Below, piece after piece: positions 12,133-25,109 of a DNA stretch of 64,000 nucleotides. The DNA lies in the NCBI GenBank assembly GCA_014549065.1, contig JACDOX010000027.1, positions 4,074,485-4,138,484 of the forward strand, read 5' to 3'. Numbering within the stretch: position 1 is the stretch's first letter; each line of letters begins with the position of its first letter. A model generated the notes under the pieces. It was not told where the DNA came from. It ran no database searches and saw only the letters and a program-made list of their open reading frames with translations. The translations under genes were made by a program, and so were the position numbers. The stretch is from Cardinalis cardinalis (Eukaryota; Chordata; Aves; Passeriformes; Cardinalidae).

Positions 12133-15100
12133 TGCAAATCATACATCATATGTGCAGTTAAGGCTGTCAAGCTTAGCAAGATCATTGTAACCATAGCACT
12201 TCACACAACTTGTTANAACCAAGTTTTAAGAAAAAGTACCCATAGATTTTACTTTATAGCCTGATAAAAACCTTTACTCTGAGTCAGGAGGTAAATATAC
12301 CAGCTGTGAAGTTTCAAGAAGGAAAACTACCACAGAATCAGGATTTTTATATATTTGTGTAACTACGTAATAAGAACACTTCTCACAAAGAAAATTTNCA
12401 CATCCATATGAAAATATTATTAGTTGATTTTGGAAGTAGCAACTACATTATCACTTGGATATCACTTCTCATTTTGTTGAAGGATGTTCAGTAAGCACAT
12501 GTAGCACAGATGCTTTCCTTTAACTTTAATTCACTTAATAANAAATGAAGCACTACCTTTTTTTCTNGCTAATTCCCCCAGCAATAATTTCAAATCTACA
12601 ACAGGTCCACCACATTATATAAGCACTGGTCCTCCACAACTTTAAGAGAGGCTTCCCAGAGACAAGAATAGGCATAGAATACCCCCAAAGGCTGATCCTG
12701 ACTTTGCACAACAAGCTTTGGCAAACTTGCACCACAGACAGCCTTCTAACAAACGCAGCATCATTAATTATTCAACTGGGGTCCCTGAAGTACATAAAAC
12801 TGTACATTTCCACAGAAGCTGCAACAGTCTGCAGATTATTCACCTCATGATGGTAAAAGCATATCATGTCTACAGTTCATGACCACTCATGAACTAAATT
12901 GGGACAGCAATACAGCTCCTGTTCTCCCCATCCATTCTGCTTTCTCTCCTTTAACTAGTAACAACACCACCTCTTACTGATTCTCAGATCCTTCTGAAGA
13001 ATTTTTTTTCCTGCCCCACCACATCTACTCTGCACTTCTGTCTCTTGCCTCAATTGTGGCAAGGATTTCTGCCCAAGCCTTCCTCAAACCTCCATTCTAC
13101 AGTGTTTCAGAACTGGATACTGACACCCGTAAAACATCTCCTTCCTGAATCTCTTCAGCATATCATCCATCCTTTCAAAGCTTCACACTGGTTTCTTATT
13201 TTCTGACAGAGATTTAAATGTCTTTNCTGTCTTTCACAGTGATGTTGCTCCTTAATTAACTCTTTCTGTATTTGATCACAATGTCCCTTATCAATTCCAC
13301 AAAAAAATAATTCACTCATTTCTTGTTTTTCTACATGTATCTTCACCTTTATCTACTGAATCCTACACACAAGCAACATTCACGTTCCTCAAATCAAACT
13401 AGAAACTATAAATTATCTCTGCTCCAAATGCTAAACCACAAACACACATCAATTCATGATTGCTGTGTAGATTTAAAAGTAACTAAAATCACTCAAATAT
13501 TAGAAGAAAGTCCAAAGTAAAGTTTCAGTAAGCACAGAAAGTCCCTCTTTTCTAACAATCCCAACTAATATTCAGAAGGAACTTATTAAAGTAGGACTTC
13601 TCCTTCCCACAATTNTGGAATCTGTATTAACATGACAGTAATTCAGACCGTGTCATATAAAACTTCACNTTAAACTTCTTTTCAGAGTTCCACAGCTCTC
13701 TCTCTTTAGACTTTCCCAAGGCTGGGTCACTGCTTCTGGCTATTGGGACATCAGCTGAACTTCAGAGTCAGCACAACTTAAGCTCTGAGTCAACAATGGG
13801 TAACAGTTCACAGATTAATGGCAAAAAGTAAACAGTCTGACTCTGATAGCAATTGGGATTCTCATTTATTTTTCAAAGTACACAGATAATTGCAGTTAGG
13901 GAAGAAAATAAATTGAATGAATAGATATCCAGAGACAGAAAGACAGTAATGAGCACTCAAATGAGAGAAAAATACTTTCATTGATCATTATATGTTCCAA
14001 CTAACTTGAAATACAAGCATGTCCCAGCATAGCTACTAACACTGTGCTTCAAGTTCTCTAGAAGTCACCCAAACTGAAGGCATTAGATTCACAAGTAATG
14101 TCATGCTATGTGAACAGTTGCAAGGGAACAACTTCTCACTTCAGAATACAAAGTGTTTCGTGACTTCGAGCTTTGTCAGTGCTTGCTTCACCCTCTGACA
14201 ATAGAAATTTTTTTGTCTGTGTTGCTGTCACTTTTTTCAGCAGAAACTAAGAAATACAGTGACCTAGAAATGGCACAACACAAAGGAAAAAAACCTCTTG
14301 ATTGCAAGATGTATTAGAAGCTGTTCTAATGTCTGCTTCAAGCCAGACTTGGAGATCTGGCATATTAAAGATAACGCAAGACTTTAGCAACTCAACTTCA
14401 ACAATTAGCACCACTTTAAACATTTTAATCAATTAATGGATGAAGAAGGGAGAATTCAAATTTATTTGCTATTTTGAGTGATTCCTCTTCAGAGAGCTAA
14501 TGCACTTCCCAAGAGGAAAACTACAGCTCTAATAAAATTGTTTCTGTTCAATGGAATTTTTTAAGGTTTTCAAAATTAATGTGAATTTGAAAAGTCCATA
14601 CTCTCTGAAAATATTTAAAATACAGAAGGAAATTATCTGAAAAATTAAAAAATCCTTTTTGCATTCAATGTAAACTTCTGACCCTTGGAAAAAATCTTTC
14701 AAGAAATGTAAACACATTCATTACCTTTCAAAATATTTTCTTTGGGTACTTTGAGTTCTTTCTGTCAGCCATCAGATATGAATTTTCCCAATGTTTTGCC
14801 TAGCTTAAAAATGAAAGTATAAAAGGACCTTCAGTCCTGAACACATATCAGTATGTACTAGCACAGAAGTTTAAGCCACTGTGGTTTTTCCTCTGGAAGC
14901 ACTTATATTTGTGTGTGTACTTCAAACAACTGGAATCTTTACCACAAGTCTAGAACAGTTTACTTTCACCTTTCCAAGACACATAAACCATTATAAAATG
15001 ATGAGGAAGATGGAAAGCCAAATAGAAAGCAACATCCATTTTAAATAGATGAAAATAAACACAGTGAAAAATAAATTCTCAAATNTCACCAAAAATACAG

Positions 15101-17695
15101 TTGCATATATTTTCATTGAAAATTTGCCTCTACTTTTTCCACAGAGCATGGTGGACACATTTTAGTTAGAACACTTCAATGTCCTTTTAATGTTGCACTT
15201 GGATTTAAGAGATTTATAGAGCCAATTAATTCAAATGCAAGCTCTAACAAAGTTAAACAGAAGTCATTAGGACTATTTAACTTCACTAGAGCTTACATTT
15301 CCAGTAAGTTTTAACATTTCCCTGAAGGCCATTAAGAACTGAAATAAAAAAAACTATTAAAATACACTACAAACTACGCTGAAAAACCTTCCTGGGTCAC
15401 AAAAATGCTGGACCTCTTCAGTAGCTCAGGTCTATGACAACAAAGCAGTATATAATTAACAAGTAAAATTCCAGCCAGTGGTAGAATGGTTCAAATGCAC
15501 AAAACTTGTACAAAGTTTTAAAGGAAATACAANGAAGAAACTACAGACTTGCCAAACAAACCAGCTTTTAAAGGAAAAACATGAAGGCTTCACAAACATG
15601 CTAGTATTCTCTGACATGTACTACTTCTATCTGTAAGTATTTCTTATGTGTTAGCAAAACAGCAGAAGATGAAACAATACGCAGCTTTACTATGCCTGTG
15701 CAAAGTTTCATTTTGCTACATGGTGCTACATAGCTAATATACTGTATTTTTATCTGAAACTGGACAAAGTTTTACTACTGCTAAGTTCCCCTACTAGTAT
15801 AAATTTAAGGTAAGATGACTGAAGCTAGACATGATCAGGTGAGAAACTGTGCAGTAANGGGTCTTAGTGCCTGCAGTGTCTCATATGGAAAAGAAAATAA
15901 ATTCACATTATCAAGTTTAACACAACCATAATGTGACCAAAAGACACTCCAGTACTGGCATGCTCAAAGAATATATGGTCTTTAATTAGTACAGTGCAGA
16001 AAATCAGCATGTTCTAACCAACTGACTTTGGTATTCAAAGAGGCTACACCCAGCTGCAATGTATAAAAAAGGGATGAAGTGTAGGATTTGTGCACATCTG
16101 GTCTTGAATCATGTGACTTGGAGATTTTGTTGCAAACATTGCAATCCAATCTTTCTAGAAATTCTCTCAAAAAAAGAGTCACTAGGCTATTTCACCTGGA
16201 CCTACTCTAGTCACNAAGTATAAGAAACTCTAGCACAGTATGCCAAGATTCAACAGTGCACGTTAAACTAACACTTGAACAAGAAGTCACAGTCTTGCAT
16301 TTTGTTCCACAAAGCAACTTCCAATCCCCAGCAGCAGATTTCACTGTGGGCTCAGAACACAGNCCACATCCTGTGAAAGCAGCAACATGGCCCAGGGTCC
16401 TTTGCTTTTTTCTCCTGACAGTGATATTGCAATACTGCCNCTGGACTATGCAATATTACTCAATNTTTTATTTTCAACAGATTCTGAAAGGACNCATTTG
16501 CTCATCATTTAACCTGTATTTTAAATTTATGCAGATATATCAACATTTCTAAATCATCAGGAACAAGACAGATTGAACCAAAGAAATGCAGTTGAACAGA
16601 TCTGTCTAACTATATATCACAACTACATGAGAAAGTNAAAGTATATTCCTTCATAAAACAGCTTTCTAATACTTAAAAAAACCAAAAAAACAAACAATAA
16701 AAANCAACTAAATCTATGGGTACAATTTCATAAACATTTTCGCAACATTCCACCAGCAGTTTCACTATTACCAAGTATTTTGCGATGGCAACTACAAGCT
16801 TGTANGGGTTTACCATCACTTGATTAAAAGCATTTGTGGTGAATGAAAGAAACCAGAACTGCAGTCTTAGTATGCTGAAACATACTGAAAACCTACAGCC
16901 ACTCATCAGAGGTGATATGGGATGACTTAATACTGACTACCTCCGCACAGAGGAGACAAAAACTGAATTAAATCGTGTAGCTAATCCAGTTTTTAAAGGA
17001 AGCTGTTATCCAAGCCCTCAAATACATCTCTAAGTTTGGGAGGTTTTTTGTTGTGACTTGTTTTTAGGTTTAGTTTGTTTGTTTTCAAATAAACTGCTGC
17101 TTNTTAAAAGACTGGTGGTTATGTAGATACAGTGCATTGCAAAGTCATTGAACTCAGTTGCTGGCTGAAGTAAAGATGTAACCTTTCCATAATGCTTGAT
17201 CTTTACTCAAGCCTAACTACTGACAGACTCCATAAAATGAAAAATTTTCANAGCAACACAAGTGTTTTCCAAAATAGCCTAAATATTATCATATATTATT
17301 GAACAAAATCTAANCTGTATCACCACATGCCAATCAAGCAAAAAATCTTGTTTCAATTAGTATGTCAACATAGATTATAAATACATATATGCATATAAAA
17401 TATGTGTAGTTATATCCAAACACATTTTTAATATACATATAACTTTATAAAACACCCAATTTACTAGCAATGGATGAAAATTTATTCATATATAATGTGC
17501 CAAATAAATACTTACAAATTCAATCTTGATTCAAAACTAGATTTAACTTAGAACTTAAAATGTTCTAAGCTTCTTCNAACTGTATGGAAAATATTACAGT
17601 GCTTACTTCTTAAGGGGGAAAAATAGAGATATCTAATCATAACAGAGATGTAAAAAACCTCAAACCAGTACACACAAACTGGTTTCCCACATTAC
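12133..17695 (-). other. LRCH1 intron between exons 16 and 16b
   Basis: 5.6 kb upstream of the branch-site region. A pyrimidine-rich stretch at about 12900-13350 on the plus strand may be a very old element, but I cannot identify it. Otherwise unremarkable. Confidence 0.8.
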
Positions 17696-17768
17696 CTGAT
17701 CGTGGCTTCAGGCCAAAAGGAATTGTGGTGTTTGTAGTAGGAGACATTGTTGGACTTCTATCCTTATT
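17696..17768 (-). CDS. LRCH1: LRCH1 exon 16: conserved PFGLKPRS segment
   Basis: This 73-nt exon has acceptor attacacag and donor TCAG|GTAATG. It starts in phase 0 and ends with the first base of a Val, Asp or Ala codon, depending on which downstream exon and acceptor are used. The translation contains SPTMSPTTNTTIPFGLKPRS; human LRCH1 has SPAVSPTTNSTAPFGLKPRS. FGLKPRS is shared with LRCH2. The phase-1 end fits both exon 17 and candidate exon 16b. Confidence 0.95.
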
Positions 17769-18966
17769 CTGTGTAATTCAAGAACATACATCAAAGTNAG
17801 AATAACACACAGAATATATCTCAGCATATCTGATCATGCAAAATGCAGAAGTTAACACTACTGCACGCTATAACGATTCCCATAATCTGATCACAATATA
17901 GTCCCAAACCTATGATAATCTCCCTTTTTTATTGCACCCTATTTCTCTGTTAGAAAAGATGAGTTTCTGACAAAAGACAGCAAAATATTCCTCCTAGTTA
18001 TAAATAAGCTCAATTATTTATCAGTTTTCTNCCATGGCATCACTTGGTTCCATTAAACATACATTTTGTGGGAGAGTACATTTAAAAAACCAAAGCAAAG
18101 GCATGTTTTTTCCTTAGATATGTTTGTTTCTTTCACAGAATTAATTACTATTATGCATGGTGTTTTCCATTCAACACNGAATTTCTGCATTAAAAACAGA
18201 AAAGCAGAAATTAAGCTTATGCCTCAGAGCAGGATCTCCCCTGACCCTGAACTAGGCTAAGAGCTGCAGCAGGAAGAATGGAGCAGCATCATACCACCAA
18301 CAGCAACACAGAAAGAGTCCTATAAACAAANCCCATAATGGGAATCTCATTCAAAAAGTGATTCCACTGGGAGCTGGGAACTTCAGAATTCCCATCACCA
18401 AGACAGATGGACGGTGGCTGGGTGCTCACAATACGCTTATGCCCAATGCAATATAGAGAGAGAAGGCCTATTTCTGCACCAAAAAAAAAAGGTAAATAAT
18501 CTCCATAAGGAGCTCCAGAGCTCCATATGGTTTTTGCCTTTTTGATCTTCCAGTGAGATTTACACTAGAAAGCTACAGGATCAATAAAATTATATTCCTC
18601 TCTGAAAACTAATCAAGGACATGACACAACTGTGCAAAAAGAAATTGCATTGAAATCAACAGAAAATCTTGTTGAACAAGGGAGAATTAAAAAAAGAAAA
18701 ATTAAAAATTGTGTCTGAATGGAGAAAATGTAAAAAAATTAAATGTTTTATACTAAATTGCATAACTCAAACAAGCTGATCAGAAAGCATATTTTTGTAC
18801 CCTAGTAAATCTCTGAGATGACAAGATTAAACCACACGCCAAGCAAACCACATATTCATTTCTGATGCAAATCTCAGCCATATGTTCTGTGGAATTCAGT
18901 TATGTTTCATTTAGTCTATGAAACATTCATAGAAAACATACAAGAGACAAACAAATGACATCTTAC
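17769..18966 (-). other. LRCH1 intron 15
   Basis: 1.2 kb with normal GT-AG ends; nothing else is seen. Confidence 0.85.
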
Positions 18967-19014
18967 CTCATTGTGAGAGGTTTGCCCGCTTGNGTTCCAA
19001 ACAATTAGATCATT
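18967..19014 (-). CDS. LRCH1: LRCH1 exon 15: 16-codon linker exon
   Basis: This 48-nt exon has acceptor aacatacag and donor GAG|GTAAGA, phase 0 at both ends. The translation starts NDLIVWN and ends SGQTSHNE, with one ambiguous codon (NCA at 18993: Ser, Pro, Thr or Ala). Recalled human LRCH1 has SDLTLQSNGSQYSPNE in this place, the same length. The sequence is poorly conserved, but length, phase and ends agree. Confidence 0.82.
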
Positions 19015-20318
19015 CTGTATGTTTGNAAAGTAAAAGAAAAAAAAAGAAAAGACAAAAAAATATTTCAGAACTTATATTAGTGATACATTGCAATGGGAAA
19101 TTTTACTAATTATAGTCAGATACACATTAATACTTAATTATTTTTTTCACTGAAATGAATAATTTGCATGAATCATAAATACTTCTACTGCTATCTGAAG
19201 AACTTTTTTAAAAAAAGCCTGTGGAAATGATTCACACAGATTTGTCATTAACTTTTTTGCTTCAATACTACGGGATTTTAAGTGCACTTATAAGATTTGA
19301 ATGTTTGTTGGTTAAAACGCAGCATATTTCTTTTGATTAAACTATCATGAACGTTTCATTTGCAAATATAGATTTTCAATACAGATTTGAATAGAGAAGT
19401 ATTCTGTAAACAATTACATTTGTAATTACAACATAACATACCTTTTGTTANAACTTCTGTTACAGTTACATAGGAAACATGTACACCACATTGATAAATA
19501 TGAAACAAAATCATTAATTCAGCAGCGATCATAACTCAGCAGAAAGACAACTGGCATAAGTAAAAGTAAATTATAATTCAATCCAAAAGAACTTCCCTAG
19601 GGTCAATTTTTTTTTAATTGACAAAACATGAGAGCACTTGGATATTAGGTCCCAAGAGTCACAGATTTATCACAGCAGTATTTGATATTATGATGATTAT
19701 ACATACAAATATTTGAAAAGCATCAAGAGAAAGGAAAANAAGAAAACCTATTTCTGGATAGAACAGACAATTAAGGTACTGCCAATATAGACAGCATCTT
19801 CTGTAATTTTGTTCTCACAATCTCCTCATTTAAGGTTTTTTTGTAGCTCTGTATTTCTGGACCATTACAATGTACAAACCTTAAAATATTTTTGAAACTT
19901 TAAAAACTATCATCTCAACCTATATACAGTCTGTTTGCAATATTAAATACAATAAAAAAACTGCTGTTAACATAAACTTAGAAACTTACGTAAGTACAAA
20001 AGAATATTTGGGGTAAGGGGAGAAAAGGAGTCAGGTACTTCATTTTCTTGAAGATCTAACTTTGAGACAACATTTTTCCAGAGTAATGCAACCCCAGCAA
20101 CTACTATGCTTTTATTGGATATATTTATAAGTTCTTTCCAAAAGGATGGGTCTCAATCAACTTTTCATTTACAGTCAAACCTTGAGATTCATGCTAAGGC
20201 AAAAAAAAGCCCAATCTCCAAACTGGGCCTAAAGCCACTATTCCCANACACAAATTGACAGAATGCAATGATCCATTCCAAGTGTTTCCACATTTATTGC
20301 ATCTGGACACTTCCATAC
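19015..20318 (-). other. LRCH1 intron 14
   Basis: 1.3 kb with an A-rich tract near 19030-19060; nothing else is seen. Confidence 0.7.
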
Positions 20319-20432
20319 CTGGCTTAATGACCATTTTTCACCCTGTTCACAAGTTCTTGCTTCAGGCTTTGCTTTCTCCATAATCAATTCCCTCCTCCTC
20401 TGGAATTCNAGTTCCTCTTCAGCATTTTCTCT
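20319..20432 (-). CDS. LRCH1: LRCH1 candidate cassette exon 14, 38 codons
   Basis: This 114-nt open exon has acceptor ttatcttacag and donor CAG|GTATGG, phase 0 at both ends, so it can be included or skipped without a frame change. The translation begins RENAEEELEFQRRRELIMEK and ends CEQGEKWSLSQ, a highly charged helix-like sequence. I do not recall it in the main human LRCH1 isoform, where the residues on either side are adjacent. The N at 20409 is in the third place of a CTN Leu codon and does not affect the protein. Upstream AGs are frequent, so the acceptor is not specially isolated. Confidence 0.68.
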
Positions 20433-21131
20433 CTGTAAGATAAATAACTCTTCTGTCTGTACTACTGGAAATAGAATTTTTCTTTTTTGGCATAGCANTA
20501 CCTTCAAGTATTTATTACAAATACTGTGATGGAAAGCAGACAGAAAAGCAAATAGATACTATGTAAGTGCANTTCCAGCACTAACAGGTGGATAATGTAA
20601 ATCTAAACCAACTGCTTCATAAAAAGCANCATTTCACCAGACAGGATACAGAACAAATAATAAGCAACATATATCACACTGTAAAACTCAANCCCCTTAC
20701 CCTTACTTTAACTATACACTCTGTAACTATAATGACAGTACTCTGGAAAATGACTAATTTTTATTTTACAATTTTGGGGTTAAAATGAATATACTGTTTT
20801 CCTACACCAAAAGGTGAAGATTGGNGGGTGGAGTCTAATAGTAGATCATGATGCATAGCTGAACTGACATACAGGGAGAAAAGGTGGGGAAACTAAAATG
20901 AAAAAGTAACAGATAAACACAGAAAAACTTCACATATACAGACACACAGACAAAAACAAACAAACAAACCCCACAACAATTCCGTAAATATGTTAAAGAA
21001 TTAACTTTGCCTTTCAGCATACTGACTTTTTACCTTCCATACTTGGCAGATTACCAACTGATGAAAGTGTGGGCTCATTTTCTGTCTTTCCCCCCCAGAA
21101 TATTTTGTAATTATATACTCATTTAACGTAC
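20433..21131 (-). other. LRCH1 intron 13
   Basis: 0.7 kb with a short AAAC microsatellite near 20953-20970. Confidence 0.65.
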
Positions 21132-21168
21132 CTGACCAAGAGAAGACATGTCCATCTGTATTTGACCA
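21132..21168 (-). CDS. LRCH1: LRCH1 exon 13: short linker exon, 5' boundary unresolved
   Basis: The right-hand acceptor (catag) and donor CAG|GTACGT define 37 nt. Read as T|GGT..., it gives GQIQMDMSSLGQ, which resembles GQIQLETSPVCEVQ in human LRCH1 and ends in phase 0, as needed. But this reading needs a phase-2 donor in exon 12, and none is there. A second acceptor inside it (ATACAG at 21156-21161) would give a 24-nt phase-0 microexon, MDMSSLGQ (21132-21155), that fits exon 12 without change. The intron upstream would be only 96-109 nt. Confidence 0.55.
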
Positions 21169-21264
21169 CTATGTATAAAGACAAAGGCAAATATGTAATT
21201 CATTGTGTAGCAACTTGAACATGATGCATCTAACAATTTTTTTTTCTAAAGAAGGTATACAAAC

Positions 21265-21358
21265 ACTCTTTACTGTAGACTCGTGAAATTCTAAAACTGT
21301 TGCTGGTTCTGTAGGATACAGATTCACAGCACTGCTCTCTGAAATACTCATGCTTAAT
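21265..21358 (-). CDS. LRCH1: LRCH1 exon 12: linker with NLYP motif
   Basis: This exon has acceptor ccttgcag, and its first base completes the Arg codon of exon 11. The translation begins LSMSISESSAVNLYPTEPAT; human LRCH1 has LNLYP in the same place. The 3' end is uncertain. I place it at AGT|GTTTGT (phase 0, 94 nt). An alternative, ACA|GTAAAG nine bases upstream, is also in phase 0. Neither joins cleanly to the wide version of the next exon. Confidence 0.82.
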
Positions 21359-23912
21359 CTGCAAGGTTTGAAATAAAAACATTGTCCCGGGCTATAACTT
21401 TGGCAACCGTTATGTTCAATANTCAATTTCAAACAAATACATACAAGCAATACTTTATAGTTATCATTTTAACCTGTTCAGTGTCATCTCTTAAGAGCTT
21501 TTGGAAATGCGTCCTGATTCTTCAGTTCACTCTGAAGCATCATTCATGGTTTCATTTGCAAAGTACCACCAGCAACGGTTTGTATCAAAACANAAGGACC
21601 TGTTTATTACCAACAATCATGTTGTTATCTAGAAGCCTGCAGATTTCTGTATCTAATCTCTAGAACTCAGTGTTCAAATGGAAGCCACAGCCCTGCCTAG
21701 ATATTTCCACCTAATTTACAATGGCTGAAAATAAAGCAGTGAAACAGAAAATGAAAGAAAGCAGGAAATATAGGAAAGAAGATATAGAAATACAATGCAA
21801 ACATCAAAAATATTGAAAAACGTAGAATTTGAAATCTCTTCCCAGAAAAAGAATGCTGTCTATGTGTAATAGGGTATATAGATTTTAAATTCTGCAGAAC
21901 ACTGGAAACAGCGTTCTGCAGAACAGTAACTGGACAAGCATTTAACAAGTTTAATAACTAGCAAAAACTGCTTGAAAGAATTCCAGTCAGTGCACATTAA
22001 GCATACCAGAATCACCAACTGCTCCAGCCCCTACAGTGTTTTCTCCTAAAGGGCCTTCGGAGTAGTTATTTCAACCAGGTTACCTTGACTAGGCCACCAG
22101 AGTTATATGGATGCACAAAGAAAACTGGAAAAAGTGACGATTGTTGACATGCTCTAGGTTTAAGTTAAAAGCAGTTAAAAGTTTTGTGCATCTTAAAATA
22201 AGGAACAACAAAAGCATTTAAATTCTTTTTCTGGATCTGGATACATGCAAAACCTCTTGAGTACGAAAAAAAAATTCTCACAGTGCTTTATATAAAAAGC
22301 AAGTATGTTACAAAAATGCCATAAAACCCAGTAATTATAAAAAAAAAATAAATTATGAGGAACTCATACCCCAGAGGTCTGAAAGTCTATAGCATCATTT
22401 GACAAGTACTGGGTACTCAAATGTATCTTGCTGCTTAGGAGCGGATGCTAATATACAGGATGCATATATTGAAAAGTCTATATGGCACTCANAAAATTAA
22501 ATATAAATGCCCATATTTTAAGTTTAGAAAAAGAAAGTGCAGCCACAAGCTCCCCAACATGCTGTAAAAAAACCAGTAGAGAAATACAGACCGGCATGAC
22601 ATGATTAGCCACTTCTAAAAGTAATTTTTGAAATTTACTGTAGTATTACTAATGAAAGTATATCCGTGTGTAAACAAAAANCAGATTTTCTGTATTCTAT
22701 TGACCTTCTTAATTTAATAGAAGTACTTAAATATGTAGGAAATATTAGGGCAGTGTCAAACACTTTCCTTTTTTAACTACAACACTCTTCTGAGAAAGTA
22801 ATAAGCCTCATATGAGATGCAGAAGTAATGGTACTAGGAAGCTAAAGGAACTACAGACATTTCCTAATTGTTCATTTTCTAATTTTACATTTTATTAAGC
22901 AAAAATATTTTTGATTCAAGTATTTAGTGTATGATTCAAACATTCAAGTATTCTTCACATGATGCAAAATAAAAACAGCTGTCTCTTTAGAAATACTATC
23001 AGGAAACAATTTCTGTCCTAAAAGTAAAAAAGTTGGCTAGGTGAAAAAGCAGTTCAAAACAGGCATTTAAAGTAAAGAACAGTGTAGTCACAAAAGCAAA
23101 TAGCTATCAAGGGAGGAAAGAGAACCAAGCAAACTTAAGGCTGAAGTGACAAGGAGGTTTCCAATCTTCAGAGTAATGAAGCTGCAAACCAGCTACTTCA
23201 TAGAAGTAAGAATTAAAATGAGTTTTGAAATGAACTTAATTTCTGAAGGTGATTAAGAAAAGCAATAGCAAGCACCTGGACAGACAGAACTACATGCACC
23301 ACTATTGTCACACTTTTCCAGTAGGGCAATCACTTGCTTTCTTTTAAAAACTTATTCTTTTGTTTAGCCACAGTTCCAGAGCCATTCTATGTTTGTCTTC
23401 TGTAGTCAGGGGAAATATAAAAAACTTTCTGTGCCTCTTCCTCCTTTGGATTTCAGAAAACTAAAGAAACTCCATCACTAATTCAGGCACCTCCTTTATG
23501 TGCTTCATTGAACTGGCATGAAGATGGGCCAGAAGCCCTTCTCATTCCAACAACATATACCAAGCATGAGTAAGAGGAAAAGTTATAGTCCCTAAAAGAA
23601 ATGTGACAATCCTAGACAAAACTTCAGATAATTACAGTAGTGTATATGAGATGAATGGTTAAGGGGTGTCCTCACCTCTGGTTTCTTTTGTCCCTTCTTA
23701 GTTTACTGGGAATCTTGCCTAGATACTTGACAGAGAATTTGAGTTTCCTTCTTAACTACCTTGCACACACTGGTATGCTAACAAAGCACTTGGTAACTCC
23801 AGAGAGCTTTCAGTTGTCAGTTAAAAGAGAACTCTAATGTAATTCACAAAAAAATTTAAAATATATCACATAATATTATTATACTACCATATATCAGCTA
23901 CTGTAAGCATAC
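21359..23912 (-). other. LRCH1 intron 11
   Basis: 2.55 kb with normal ends; nothing else recognised. Confidence 0.9.
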
Positions 23913-23999
23913 CTGTTGGAATCTTGTAATAAATCTACAGCTTCTCTTAGTTGTTCTATCATTGCTATATCAATAGTTTGTTCTTCTGATAAATTTATT
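23913..23999 (-). CDS. LRCH1: LRCH1 exon 11: conserved helical segment
   Basis: This 87-nt exon has acceptor ctgttatag and donor AACAG|GTATGC. One base completes an Ile codon, and two bases of an Arg codon end it. The translation is INLSEEQT followed by IDIAMIEQLREAVDLLQDSN. The second part matches human LRCH1 (DIAMIEQLREAVDLLQD) except near its ends. This strong conservation inside a fast-changing linker suggests a binding helix. Confidence 0.95.
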
Positions 24000-25041
24000 C
24001 TATAACAGAAAACAAAAACATTCAAAAAAAAGATACAACAGCAATTATCAAGGGTAGTCTGAATTGCAGTGTGAGAGGTCCACCTTCCAACTGGCATGCA
24101 AACACTGTAGGGGGGAAAAACTGCCTCTCTGCACACTGGGATGTGCTGAATTTATGGAAAGAGCTCCTTCTGAAAAAAACTCTCCAACACTTTGTCCTTA
24201 ACAAAGCCCCCCAGCCTAATACATACATAAATAAATGCGATGAAGTAACACTTTTAGCATTCAATTAAACAGAATGCCTTCTAAAGCTGAAAATTTATTT
24301 ACCAATATCTGACTCTAAAAGGAACATGTATTGTTTCAGCACGAATAGTAAATACAATGAGTTTTTATAAGGGCCAGCTTGGTTTCTTTTGCTTTTCAAT
24401 ATTTATAGTTCTTTTTGGAGATTAGAAATATAACCTCCCATTAGATCTGCCAATAAGGCTCTTTCAGAAAGTATTTATTCTTTCCTCCCTTCAGGTTTAG
24501 GTCTTTTTTAATACCATATAGGACTACACTGTTCTGATGAGTGACAACTTCACAATACAGTCATGTTGAATTTCCTTTCCTTATGCACTCATAAACTAAT
24601 GTTCATTTGTTCTACTCTGGAATTAATATCTATAAACTAATGATTGCTTCAAGGTTAAAATTATGACAAGTAAGAAAAAAAATAAGATATGTTTTCTAAT
24701 TAAATTGATTTTTAAAATGTACATTACATTTAGATCTTGCAAGTTTTGATTATCTCTTTTCAGCAATGCCTTTAATAAACAAAATATCTAAGTACCTAAT
24801 TAAAAAAGACTGCATTCTACATAGATAAAAAGTTATTGTGGAATACAAATTAATTAGTTGTAATATAACATCCATTCTATTTAGCAATAAAATGTAAAAC
24901 ACTGAGCACACACAAAATGCAAAGTTGTTATTGTCTTGCCTCCAAATCTGCAGAATTATTAAACAGCAAAGTCATACCAGTCTTGGTCAAACTAATTAAA
25001 AGACATAGCTAATTATTAATAGATACATAAAAAATACTCAC
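24000..25041 (-). other. LRCH1 intron 10
   Basis: 1.0 kb, donor GTGAGT and acceptor gttatag; nothing else seen. Confidence 0.9.
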
Positions 25042-25109
25042 ATTTCGTCTGCTTGCCATTGCGTGTCCTCTTCTATTCGCAGTAATTCATCACACTCTGC
25101 TGCTCTGCT
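25042..25109 (-). CDS. LRCH1: LRCH1 exon 10: linker helix
   Basis: This 68-nt exon has acceptor gcttacag and donor AAT|GTGAGT. It starts in phase 0 and ends with two bases of an Ile codon. The translation is SRAAECDELLRIEEDTQWQA then DE. The LLRIEED core matches human LRCH1. It is short and charged and probably helical. Confidence 0.93.

Noticed and set aside
12900..13350. Possible relic of an ancient LINE reverse transcriptase end
   Set aside because: One frame hints at an SHW...RFK pattern, but it is full of stops and too short to name a family.
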